Part shown: positions 1-6,881 of the stretch, one piece after another
Layout of the letters: each line of letters begins with the position of its first letter
Numbering within the stretch: the first letter of the stretch is position 1
Assembly (NCBI GenBank): GCA_030067055.1
Contig: JASJAL010000033.1
Span: 1 to 17,356 of the forward strand
Reading direction: 5' to 3'
Origin: Kiloniellales bacterium
GTDB taxonomy: Bacteria; Pseudomonadota; Alphaproteobacteria; Kiloniellales; JAKSBE01
DNA length: 17,356 bases
Notes under the pieces: model-generated
What the model was told of the DNA's origin: nothing
Databases searched by the model: none
What the model saw: the letters and a program-made list of their open reading frames with translations, nothing else
Translations under genes and position numbers: made by a program

Positions 1-418
1 GCGGCACGACATCAAAAGCGTCGGCCGCCACGGCAACGATCGCGGCCGGGACCTTGGGAGAGCCCTCGACCAAACGCTGGGCCAGGAGGCGCTGATCCCT
101 GACGTCGATCCCGGCACCCAGGTCGAGGACGATGACCCGGCCCGAGAGGTTGCCATAGAGCTTGGGCTGGCCGACCTCGATGCCCGGGCCCGCCAGGGCG
201 ATCACCAGGATCATGGCGATCGCCAGGCAGATGCCGAATTGGCTGGCGCGTCTCTCCGGATTGCGTCGCGCCAAGAAGCGGCGCAGAGCCGGCTCCACGA
301 TCCGGTCCCAATGCCCGGGCATGCCGGAAAGGGACCAGGTGCCGCCCCGCCGGACCAGCAGCGACGACAGGATCAGGGGAACAAGCAGCAGCAGGGCGGC
401 AGGTACATCGAAAGTCAT
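1..418 (-). CDS. vWA-like membrane protein (BatB/MxaL-like), 3' part missing
   Basis: Five-prime 139 codons of a protein that runs off the left edge. I translated it directly from the minus strand, starting at an ATG (418) that overlaps the preceding vWA gene's stop as ATGA. Residues 6-22 form a membrane segment (DVPAALLLLVPLILSSLLV), and residues 62-78 form a second one. These are followed by the start of a Rossmann-like vWA fold (GRVIVLDLGAGIDV, about residues 93-106). That layout matches the second vWA protein of MoxR-linked bat/mxa clusters. The metal-site (MIDAS) motif, normally DxSxS, reads DLGAG: Asp99 is kept but both serines are glycines, so metal-dependent ligand binding is doubtful. 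Its place as last visible gene of a translationally coupled cluster supports a role as a partner of the upstream canonical vWA protein. Exact function is unknown. Confidence 0.8.
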   Translation of the reverse strand, partial: MTFDVPAALLLLVPLILSSLLVRRGGTWSLSGMPGHWDRIVEPALRRFLARRNPERRASQFGICLAIAMILVIALAGPGIEVGQPKLYGNLSGRVIVLDLGAGIDVRDQRLLAQRLVEGSPKVPAAIVAVAADAFDVVP

Positions 419-1353
419 GCTTCGCGAAGCTCCCGCCAGCCGATCAGCGACAGAAGGCCGAGCGCCAGGATCAGCGGCATCCAGGTCCAGTCTTCGAGCA
501 AGCGCGGCCTGTCGGCGTCGGCCGAGACCGGCGCGATCCGGCTGATCTCCTTGTAGATCTCGCCGAGCCTCTCCGGTGTCCTGGCATCGAAGTAGTGGCC
601 GCCGGTTTGCGCCGCGATGTCTTGCATGAAGCGGGCGTTCGCGCCGTCGATCTCGCGCGCGAAGCCGATCGTGTGGACGGTGATCCCGGTCTCGTCAGCC
701 AGCGCCGCCGCGTCCAGCGCCGAGAGGTCGCCGCTGTTGGCTTCGCCGTCGGACAGGATCACCAGCAGGCGTTCCGCCGGCGGCTCCTTCTTCAGCACCT
801 GGACCGACAGACCGACGGCGCGGCCCAGATCGGTCTTGCGTCCAGGCAAGCCAATCGCGAGCTCGTCGAGCATCTGCGCCACGGCGCGCGTGTCGAAGGT
901 CAGCGGCGCGATCAGATAGGCATCGCTGGCAAAGCCGATCAGGCCAATCCGATCGCCCCTGCGCTCGGCGACGAAAGCGCCGACGAGATCGCGCACGGCC
1001 GAGATCCGCTCGATGGCGCCGTCCGGCCCGGACATGTCCTTCTCGGCCATGCTGGCGGAGAGATCGACGGCCACGATGAGGTCCCGGCCGGTCGGGGTCA
1101 GAAGCGCCGCGCCCGTCGAATACGGCCCGGCCAGGGCGGTCACCAGCAAAAGCCAACCCAGGGTGCGCAATGCAAGGCCGGTCGGCGACCTTGCCCGGTC
1201 GCTCGAACGGTCGCCGGACAGGGCGCGCATCCAATGCCAGACGCTGAGCGGCACCCGGACGGCACCGCGCTCTGGCAGGTGAGCCAGAGCAAACCACGCC
1301 AGGACCGGCAGAGGTAGGAGAAGGAAGGCCCAGGGGCGCGCGAAGTCGATCAT
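415..1353 (-). CDS. vWA domain membrane protein (BatA/MxaC-like)
   Basis: 312-aa protein. The frame stays open upstream, but the start at 1353 (MIDFARPWAF) overlaps the stop of the preceding gene as ATGA and gives the usual N-terminal membrane helix of this family (residues 8-25), so I prefer it. A second hydrophobic segment lies at about 62-77. A vWA domain follows from about residue 90, with a complete MIDAS: D97-L-S99-A-S101, T174 and D202 (LSDGEAN). A C-terminal helix (about 285-305) anchors the far end. The family places the vWA domain in the periplasm between helices, where it is thought to cooperate with MoxR ATPases in protein maturation or stress tolerance. It sits between the DUF4381-like gene and the second vWA-like gene with 4-bp overlaps on both sides. 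The methanol-oxidation name mxaC is possible, but no methanol dehydrogenase gene is visible. Confidence 0.9.
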   Translation of the reverse strand: MIDFARPWAFLLLPLPVLAWFALAHLPERGAVRVPLSVWHWMRALSGDRSSDRARSPTGLALRTLGWLLLVTALAGPYSTGAALLTPTGRDLIVAVDLSASMAEKDMSGPDGAIERISAVRDLVGAFVAERRGDRIGLIGFASDAYLIAPLTFDTRAVAQMLDELAIGLPGRKTDLGRAVGLSVQVLKKEPPAERLLVILSDGEANSGDLSALDAAALADETGITVHTIGFAREIDGANARFMQDIAAQTGGHYFDARTPERLGEIYKEISRIAPVSADADRPRLLEDWTWMPLILALGLLSLIGWRELREA

Positions 1354-1715
1354 GTCCGCAAGCTGTCGCGCAGATAGCGGCGCGTCAGCGCGATCTCGGC
1401 CGATCCGATTCGGGCCATCGGCAGGTAGACGCAGTCGGGCGGCCGCGCCCGCGACAGTCGCGCCGTCTGCCGGACAAGCTCGAGCAGTTGCGGCCACTGC
1501 TCCACCGGGGCCGCGGTGTCGTCGATCCGCCGCAGCTGCGCCCGCGCCTGATGTCGCCAAAGCCGGCGGCGGCGCAAAGAGACAGCTCCCAGCAGGAGCA
1601 GCAGGGCGGCGAGGATCAGGAAGGGTTCGATCGCCAGCTCGAAGCCGCTGCCGCCGCCGGAAACGACGGGCAGGTGAATATCCCTCAGGTCTCGCAGCAG
1701 CTCGTCCGGCGTCAT
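1350..1715 (-). CDS. Small single-helix membrane protein, DUF4381-like
   Basis: 121-aa protein starting at ATG 1715, which overlaps the DUF58 stop as ATGA; a TTG two codons upstream is a weaker choice. The N-terminus is short and soluble (MTPDELLRDLRDIHLP). One clear membrane helix follows at about residues 28-46 (EPFLILAALLLLLGAVSL), then a basic stretch RRRR and a helical cytoplasmic tail. The ordering (short N-terminal segment with 'DIHLP', single helix, basic tail with 'LLELVRQTAR') matches the DUF4381 proteins found between DUF58 and vWA genes in MoxR clusters. Function is unknown; it is thought to be part of a membrane complex with the vWA proteins. Four-base overlaps with both neighbours suggest translational coupling. 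Confidence 0.75.
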   Translation of the reverse strand: MTPDELLRDLRDIHLPVVSGGGSGFELAIEPFLILAALLLLLGAVSLRRRRLWRHQARAQLRRIDDTAAPVEQWPQLLELVRQTARLSRARPPDCVYLPMARIGSAEIALTRRYLRDSLRT

Positions 1716-2617
1716 GGCCAAGGCTCCGTCTGCCGGGGCAGAAGGTCGAGCGCGTCTACAACCTCCCAGCCGAGGTCGCGCAGTCCGTCATCCCGGGCGC
1801 GGCGCAAATCCTCCGAGGTCCGAGGCGCTTCTGGGCTTCCGGGCCCGATTGTCGCGGTGCTCCTGATCCGGCCCGAGGAGTCCCGCATCGGGTAGCGTCC
1901 CGCGGGAAGTGCGGCGCGGAACAGCGGATCCTCGACCACGAAGGCGCGCAGCTTCTTGTGGCCAGCCAGCCGATCGGAGAGCCGCGTGAACTCCTCGCTC
2001 AGATCGCCGAAGTCGCTGACCAGGCAAATCTCGTCTGCCTTGCCGAGCCACGCCGAGGCCGCCTGGAGCAGTTCGAAGGGATTCGGCTCTGCCGTGCCAT
2101 CCCGACCGGCGATATAGCCAAGACGCAGGAGCTCCAGGAGCCTGAGCACGTGGCGCTTGCCGCGGCGCGGCCCCAAAGCTCCTTCGGTGGCGTCCACGGC
2201 AAGGCCGACCGGTTCCTGCCAAGCCAGGGCTTGCCAGCAAAGGCGGGCCGCGACCAGGGCAGCCGTCTTGGCCATCAGGCGCCCGTGGGAACCGAAGTAG
2301 ACCGCCGGATGGAGATCCACGACAACCATCCGCGCGCGATGAGATTCGGCCGCGAATCGCCGCATCTGGGTCTCGCCGTGGCGCGCGGTCGCGCGCCAGT
2401 CGATCCAGCGGACGTCATCGCCGATCTGATAGGGGCTGATCCCGTCGAAGTCCAAACTCTGGGCCCGGCCGCGCCCGGCGCGCTCGCCGCCGGGCCCGCG
2501 GCGCCCAGAGCCCCGGGGTCCCCGGAAATGCCGCGGCTGCATGGCGACCAGCTCCGCGAGCTCCAGCCCGACGGCAGCCTCCTCCGACAACGCGTCGAGC
2601 TTCCGCTCAAACCACAT
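1712..2617 (-). CDS. DUF58 domain protein of MoxR cluster
   Basis: 301-aa protein from ATG 2617 (MWFERKLDAL); this start overlaps the MoxR stop by 11 bp. The frame stays open further upstream, but that part overlaps MoxR coding sequence and looks like shadow sequence. The DUF58 hallmark is at about residues 60-80: LDFDGISPYQIGDDVR followed by WIDWRATARHGE. The C-terminal half resembles a vWA-like fold (MVVVDLHPAV near 95-105, ICLVSDFGDL near 200), typical of the family; the vWA-like site here is DLHPA, not DxSxS. Unlike many DUF58 proteins it has no N-terminal membrane helices, as in MxaS-like and short DUF58 members. DUF58 genes nearly always follow moxR and precede vWA genes, as here. Molecular role is not established. 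Confidence 0.88.
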   Translation of the reverse strand: MWFERKLDALSEEAAVGLELAELVAMQPRHFRGPRGSGRRGPGGERAGRGRAQSLDFDGISPYQIGDDVRWIDWRATARHGETQMRRFAAESHRARMVVVDLHPAVYFGSHGRLMAKTAALVAARLCWQALAWQEPVGLAVDATEGALGPRRGKRHVLRLLELLRLGYIAGRDGTAEPNPFELLQAASAWLGKADEICLVSDFGDLSEEFTRLSDRLAGHKKLRAFVVEDPLFRAALPAGRYPMRDSSGRIRSTATIGPGSPEAPRTSEDLRRARDDGLRDLGWEVVDALDLLPRQTEPWP

Positions 2618-3620
2618 CGACCTGGTCCAACAGGGCTTTGATGATCGCCTCGGGCTGCACGCCGTCGGCCTCGGCCCGGTAGGTGAGACCAATCCGGTGT
2701 CTCAGCACGTCGAGGGCGAGCGCCGCGATATCCTCCGGCAGCACGTGATCGCGCCCTGCCATCCAGGCCCGAGCCTGCGCCGTCCGCGCCAAGGTGATGG
2801 AGCCGCGCGGCGAGATCGGATGCGAAAGGTGCTCGCCAACGCCCGGTAGTGGCCGCGGGTCGTCGCGAGTGCCGGACACGAGACGGACGATGTAATCCTG
2901 GATGAAGTCCGAAACGTGGACGGCGACGACCTCTTGCCGGGCGCTCCGCAGATCCGCCTTGGCGATCGGCGGCGCGTCCGGGTCCGGCCCCTCTGGAGCG
3001 AAGGACTCGACGGTCTCGTTCATCACCAGCTCGAGAATTCCTCGTTCGACGCCAGCCGACGGATAGTCGATCCCGATGTACATGAGAAAGCGATCGAGCT
3101 GGGCCTGGGGAAGGTCCCAGGTGCCCTCGTGTTCGATCGGATTCTGCGTCGCGATCACGAAGAATGGATCTTCGAGCGGATAGCTGGTGACGGCGCTCGT
3201 CACCTGGCGTTCTTCCATCGCCTCGAGCAGCGCCGACTGGACCTTGGCCGGCGCCCGGTTGATCTCGTCGGCCAGAATGAAGTTGCCGAAGATCGGTCCC
3301 TTTTGAAACTCGAAGCGGTGCTCCTGCGGCAGATAGATCGGCGCACCGGTCAGATCGCTGGGCAGGAGATCCGGCGTGAATTGGATCCGCTTGAATTCGC
3401 CTTCGACGAACTGCGCCAGGATTCGCGCAATTCGCGTCTTCGCCAGCCCGGGGGCACCCTCCAACAGGACGTGACCGTCCGCGAGAAGCGCGATCAGCAG
3501 GTGCTCGATGGCGCGATCCTGACCGATGACCGATCGCTGCAAGCGATCTTTCAGCGAAACGAATTGCGCCCGGAGACCGCTCCCGTCGGTCTCGGCTCGC
3601 TCTGTCAGCTCCCGGCGCAT
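2607..3620 (-). CDS. MoxR family AAA+ ATPase
   Basis: 337-aa protein, typical MoxR length. Walker A is GAPGLAKT (residues 55-62), Walker B is FILADEINRAP (about 114-124), and the sensor region reads FFVIATQNPIEHEG, followed by LPQAQLDRF, all MoxR hallmarks. ATG 3620 (MRRELTERAE) was chosen because it gives normal family length. The frame is open for another 70 codons upstream but that part has no family features, and no good ribosome binding site precedes either start, so the start is uncertain. MoxR ATPases act as chaperone-like remodellers that mature or activate partner proteins, often with metal cofactors, together with vWA proteins. First gene of the cluster running leftwards; divergent from the GntR gene with a 264-bp gap, so its promoter lies there. 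Confidence 0.93.
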   Translation of the reverse strand: MRRELTERAETDGSGLRAQFVSLKDRLQRSVIGQDRAIEHLLIALLADGHVLLEGAPGLAKTRIARILAQFVEGEFKRIQFTPDLLPSDLTGAPIYLPQEHRFEFQKGPIFGNFILADEINRAPAKVQSALLEAMEERQVTSAVTSYPLEDPFFVIATQNPIEHEGTWDLPQAQLDRFLMYIGIDYPSAGVERGILELVMNETVESFAPEGPDPDAPPIAKADLRSARQEVVAVHVSDFIQDYIVRLVSGTRDDPRPLPGVGEHLSHPISPRGSITLARTAQARAWMAGRDHVLPEDIAALALDVLRHRIGLTYRAEADGVQPEAIIKALLDQVDVV

Positions 3621-3783
3621 CAGGAACCCGGGCACCGTGGCTTGGTTGCGCTGTCCACCGTCGGACCAGCTGCGCGGATGGTCAGACAAGCGTCGAGGGC
3701 GAGAGTTCCGGTTTCCTGGGATTGCATTGATCTGGCGCTCCTCCACCGACGGCGAGGGCGCCCAGCCCGAGACCGAGCCCACC

Positions 3784-3812
3784 TTGACCGTCACTGGCCC
3801 CGTCACTAAACA
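3784..3812 (+). promoter_or_regulatory. Possible promoter with direct repeat upstream of GntR gene
   Basis: In the 264-bp gap between the divergent moxR-like and GntR genes, TTGACC (3784-3789) is followed 17 bp later by a poor -10-like TAAACA (3807-3812). The octamer CCGTCACT occurs twice, at 3788-3795 and 3800-3807, a direct repeat with 12-bp period lying across this site. An AT-rich patch (3819-3828, containing TATATC) is just downstream. This could be a regulator-controlled promoter. The -10 match is weak and I cannot tell which gene it would serve; the rest of the gap shows nothing recognisable. Confidence 0.25.
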
Positions 3813-3884
3813 GGGTCCAAAATATATCACCGTTCGATCAGCCCCGCGAAGCGACCATGCCCCAGGGAGAGCGTCGAGTCGAGA

Positions 3885-4595
3885 ATGGTAAGGATTCAGG
3901 ACCTAAAACCTCAGTGCGAAAGCCTGACCGACCAGGCCTACAATCAGCTCGAAGAGATGATCGTCACCCTTCAGCTGGAGCCCGGCGCGGTCTTGTCGGA
4001 GGGCACGCTCAGCACGCAACTCGGACTCGGCCGCACGCCGATCCGTGAGGCCCTGCAGCGTCTGGCCCGAGAGGGCCTGGTGGTGATCCTGCCGCGCAAA
4101 GGCATCCTGGTCTCAGAGATCAATCCGCACCGTCAGCTGCTGGTGCTTGAGGTCCGCCGCGAGCTGGAGCGATTGCTCGCCCGGACCGCCGCGATCCGCG
4201 GCACCGAGGAGGAACGGAATCGCTTCCTGGAGATCGCCGAGGGCATGGAGCAGGCGGCGCGGGAGGCCGACGACATCAGCTTCCTGCGCCTGGACTACGA
4301 GCTCAACACGCTGGTCTCGCAGGCCGCGCACAACGAGTACACCAGCCGTTCCATGGGCCTGCTGCACGGCATGTCGCGCCGCTTCTGGTACATGCATTAC
4401 AAGGAGTCCGCCGACCTGCCGCTCTGCGCCCGGCTGCACGCGGTACTGGCCCGCCGGATCGCCGAAGGCGACCCGGACGGAGCAGCGGAGGCCTCGGACA
4501 AGCTGGTCGACTACGCCGAAACCTTCACACGCGCCACCCTCGACACCGGCAGCCTGGGCCGTAGCCAGGGAAGCCCTCCCCGGGCGGCGTCCTAG
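3885..4595 (+). CDS. GntR family transcriptional regulator, FCD (FadR) subfamily
   Basis: 236-aa DNA-binding regulator. An N-terminal winged helix-turn-helix spans about residues 12-78, including LSEGTLSTQLGLGRTPIREAL (38-57 area) and the wing RKGILVS. An all-helical FCD effector domain follows (about 85-225). FCD domains normally bind a metal through an Asp-x3-His pair plus two later histidines. Here D137 is present but the paired His position is Asn141, His185 is kept, and the final helix (ASDKLVDY) lacks its usual His; the effector pocket may therefore be metal-free. ATG 3885 has only a weak ribosome binding site. It precedes the CmcJ-like gene by 22 bp, so it probably forms an operon with it and may regulate it, the divergent moxR cluster or the neighbouring sugar operon. 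Its ligand is probably a small organic acid by family habit, but this is inference. Confidence 0.92.
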   Translation: MVRIQDLKPQCESLTDQAYNQLEEMIVTLQLEPGAVLSEGTLSTQLGLGRTPIREALQRLAREGLVVILPRKGILVSEINPHRQLLVLEVRRELERLLARTAAIRGTEEERNRFLEIAEGMEQAAREADDISFLRLDYELNTLVSQAAHNEYTSRSMGLLHGMSRRFWYMHYKESADLPLCARLHAVLARRIAEGDPDGAAEASDKLVDYAETFTRATLDTGSLGRSQGSPPRAAS

Positions 4596-4617
4596 CATCG
4601 AGGGCCGGAGCATCGCC

Positions 4618-5460
4618 ATGACGGCAGAGACCGATGGGCGCGCCGCGCCCGCCTTCGTCGAAGCACCTCTCAAGTACCTCGCCGATGCCGAGGGCGTCCC
4701 CGTCTACATTCCCTCGGTCGGAGGCGGCGACGCCACGCTTCACGAGGGACGCTACGTCATGCAGCCGGTCCAGATCCACAACGCCCGCGCCCGCAGCGAA
4801 GGCTTTAGCCTGGACCGAGAAGGCTTCGTCCTCGTCACGCAATCCAGTGCAGTCGGCGACTTCTACGACGACGAGGAGATCGCCGCGGTCTACGACTCGG
4901 AGGTTCTAGCCCTGGTCCGCCGCGTGACCGGGGCCGAGCGGGTCGAGATCTTCGACCACACCCGGCGCGCCGCCTCACTGAAGGTGCAGGCGGCCCGGCT
5001 GATCCGCGAGCCCGCCTCGATCATTCACAACGACTACACCGCCCGCTCCGGACCTCAGCGGCTGCGCGACCACTTCGCCGGCAATCCGGAGGAGGCCGAG
5101 GCCCTGCTGCGACGGCGCTTCGCCATCGTCAACGTATGGCGATCGATCCGTGGTCCGGTGGCCAAGGCCCCGCTGGCACTCTGCGACGCCTCCAGCGTGG
5201 CGCCCGAAGACCTGGTCTCGGTCGAGCGCCGCGCCAAGGACCGGATCGGCGAGATCCAGCAGGCCCTGCACAGCCCGGACCACCGCTGGTACTACTTCCC
5301 CGACATGCAGCCGGACGAGGCACTGCTCATCAAGACCTACGACTCGGAAACCGACGGTCGGGCGCGCTTCACCATTCACACTGCCTTTGACGATCCCAAG
5401 GCCGCCCGGGACGCACCCGAGCGCGAGAGCATCGAGACCCGCTGCTTCGCCTTTCTTTGA
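4618..5460 (+). CDS. CmcJ/NvfI (AsaB)-like putative non-haem iron oxygenase
   Basis: 280-aa protein that I assign to the AsaB/CmcJ/NvfI family by overall pattern: an N-terminal region ending in 'EGFSLDREGFVLV', then 'FDHTRR' (113-117), 'HNDYT' (137-141), 'VNVWRSI' (171-177), and a C-terminal 'RFTIHTAFDDP' (250-260). Characterised relatives include a cephamycin biosynthetic protein (CmcJ) and fungal Fe(II)/2-oxoglutarate oxygenases such as NvfI. The candidate iron triad is His137-x-Asp139 ... His254, with Arg248 or Arg250 as possible co-substrate binder. No signal peptide, so cytoplasmic. It follows the GntR gene by 22 bp and ends 19 bp from the convergent sugar operon. In bacteria such genes are mostly uncharacterised; substrate here is unknown. 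Family confident, activity inferred. Confidence 0.8.
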   Translation: MTAETDGRAAPAFVEAPLKYLADAEGVPVYIPSVGGGDATLHEGRYVMQPVQIHNARARSEGFSLDREGFVLVTQSSAVGDFYDDEEIAAVYDSEVLALVRRVTGAERVEIFDHTRRAASLKVQAARLIREPASIIHNDYTARSGPQRLRDHFAGNPEEAEALLRRRFAIVNVWRSIRGPVAKAPLALCDASSVAPEDLVSVERRAKDRIGEIQQALHSPDHRWYYFPDMQPDEALLIKTYDSETDGRARFTIHTAFDDPKAARDAPERESIETRCFAFL

Positions 5461-5479
5461 CCCGGGATGGCCGCCGGTC

Positions 5480-5791
5480 TTACTGACTTTGCAAGTAGAC
5501 GCCGTAGAGATGCGCGGCGGAAATCGCGATGCCGGCAATGACGAGAAGAATGAGCAGCACGATGCCGCCCGCCTTGACCAGGCTTGAGGCCCTGACGCCG
5601 GGCCGGCACAGCGGCACCAGATTGAAGGCCAGGCCGCCCAGGACGACCAGCGCCGCCCCGATGCCGAACAGGGTCAGCGAGAAGGGCTGAAAGATCATCA
5701 CCAGGGCCGCGATGCAGAGCCCGATGATGCCGAACTCGACCCGGCGGGCTTGCCGCGCCGTCAGACCGGGTTTCTCGTCGAGCCCGCTCAT
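5480..5791 (-). CDS. Small three-helix membrane protein of ABC transporter operon
   Basis: 103-aa protein with an 18-residue soluble, charged N-terminus (MSGLDEKPGLTARQARRVE) and three hydrophobic segments at about residues 20-36, 38-60 and 72-95. A Gly-rich, conserved-looking centre reads FGIGAALVVLGGLAFNLVP. I do not recognise a characterised family. ATG 5791 overlaps the stop of ABC ATPase 2 as ATGA, so it is translationally coupled to the transporter and is the last gene of the operon. Some sugar and glycerol importers (for example rhizobial GlpSTPQUV) also carry a small membrane protein, but this sequence does not look like the DUF2160 protein of those systems. A role as an accessory transporter subunit is inference. 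No terminator is visible in the 19 bp before the convergent gene's stop. Confidence 0.8.
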   Translation of the reverse strand: MSGLDEKPGLTARQARRVEFGIIGLCIAALVMIFQPFSLTLFGIGAALVVLGGLAFNLVPLCRPGVRASSLVKAGGIVLLILLVIAGIAISAAHLYGVYLQSQ

Positions 5792-6873
5792 TGCGGCACC
5801 CGCCGGCCGGACGCGTCGAAGAGATGGAGCTTCGAGGCAGAGCAGCGCACGTGGACTCTTTCGCCAAGCCTGGGGGCCTGGCTGCGGTCCAGGACCACCC
5901 GGACATCCTGCCCTTCGGTCGAGAGATGCAGCAGGGTCTCGGCGCCCATCGGTTCGATCAGCTCGACGTCGGCCGAAAGCGAGTCGGCCGCCGGCTCGGA
6001 CAGCAGGCCGAGGCCGCGTGGACGCAGGCCCAGGGTGTACTTGGTTCCCGCCGCCTGGTGCTCCCCGGCGAGCGGCAGATCCAGGGTCAGGTCCTGGCCG
6101 GCGATGTGGCAGCGGGTGGCACCGTTCTGCGCCGTCACCGTGGCGGGCAGAAGGTTCATCTGCGGCGTGCCGATGAACCCGGCAACGAAGACGTTGCTCG
6201 GCTCCGCAAAGACCCGGTGCGGGGTGTCGAACTGCTCGATCACGCCGTCACGCATGACGGCGATGCGATCCGCCATGGTCAGCGCCTCCAGCTGATCGTG
6301 CGTCACGATGACCGTTGCCTTGCTGAGCCCCGTCAGCACTTCCTTGATTTCGCCGCGCATGGTCTCGCGCAACTGGACGTCCAGGCGGCTCAAGGGTTCG
6401 TCGAAGAGGAAGCATTGCGGGTCGCGCACGATCGCCCGGCCGACGGCAACGCGCTGCTTCTCACCTTCCGAGAGCCGGCCGGGGATGCGCTGGGCCACGC
6501 TGTCCAGGTGCAGCAAGCGCAGCGTGTCGTCGACCCGGGACTGGATCTCTTCGGTGGAGAGCTTCTCGGCGTGCAGGGGATAGGCCAGGTTCTCGGCCAC
6601 GGTCAGGGTCGGATAGAGCGCGTAGAACTGGAAGACCATCGCGACGTCGCGGTCGCGCGGCGAGAGGTCGTTCACACGGCGGCCGGCGATCAGCACTTCG
6701 CCGGAGGTCACGGACTCCAGGCCGGCGATCATGCGCAAGGTCGTGGTCTTGCCGCAGCCGGAGGGGCCCAGCAGGCAGACCACCTCGCCCGCCCCAACCT
6801 GCAGGTCGATCTCCCGAACCGCGGTCAGCTGGTCGAAGCGCTTGGTCAGGCCCTTGAGCTCGATGGTCGACAT
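5788..6873 (-). CDS. ABC importer ATPase 2, MalK/UgpC type, altered signature
   Basis: 361-aa sugar-type (CUT1) ATPase with the usual C-terminal TOBE/OB regulatory domain (about 240-355). Walker A GPSGCGKT (36-43), Q-loop Q82 (FQFYALYP), Walker B CFLFDEP (154-160) and switch His192 (VTHDQ) are all intact. The signature is LSEGEKQR (134-141) instead of the usual LSGGQ: the first glycine is Glu. The D-loop reads SRLD. It should hydrolyse ATP in its own Walker site but provide a weak signature to its partner. It lies 8 bp after permease 2 and overlaps the small membrane protein gene by 4 bp. It is probably paired with ATPase 1 (10422-11519) rather than a homodimer, an inference from complementary defects. 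Substrate is a carbohydrate by family. Confidence 0.93.
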   Translation of the reverse strand: MSTIELKGLTKRFDQLTAVREIDLQVGAGEVVCLLGPSGCGKTTTLRMIAGLESVTSGEVLIAGRRVNDLSPRDRDVAMVFQFYALYPTLTVAENLAYPLHAEKLSTEEIQSRVDDTLRLLHLDSVAQRIPGRLSEGEKQRVAVGRAIVRDPQCFLFDEPLSRLDVQLRETMRGEIKEVLTGLSKATVIVTHDQLEALTMADRIAVMRDGVIEQFDTPHRVFAEPSNVFVAGFIGTPQMNLLPATVTAQNGATRCHIAGQDLTLDLPLAGEHQAAGTKYTLGLRPRGLGLLSEPAADSLSADVELIEPMGAETLLHLSTEGQDVRVVLDRSQAPRLGERVHVRCSASKLHLFDASGRRVPQ

Positions 6874-6881
6874 GGTGATGC

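Noticed and set aside
1352..2641. 429-codon plus-strand frame opposite DUF58 and DUF4381-like genes
   Set aside because: Shadow of well-supported minus-strand genes; it crosses their boundaries and has no recognisable domain.
1..3620. Calling the MoxR-DUF58-vWA cluster a methanol oxidation mxa cluster
   Set aside because: The order resembles mxaR-S-C-L, but no methanol dehydrogenase or cytochrome gene is visible, and MoxR-DUF58-vWA clusters are common without methanol oxidation.
5480..5791. Assigning the small membrane protein as GlpU (DUF2160)
   Set aside because: The hydrophobic pattern and motifs do not match what I recall of that family; the similarity is only in context.
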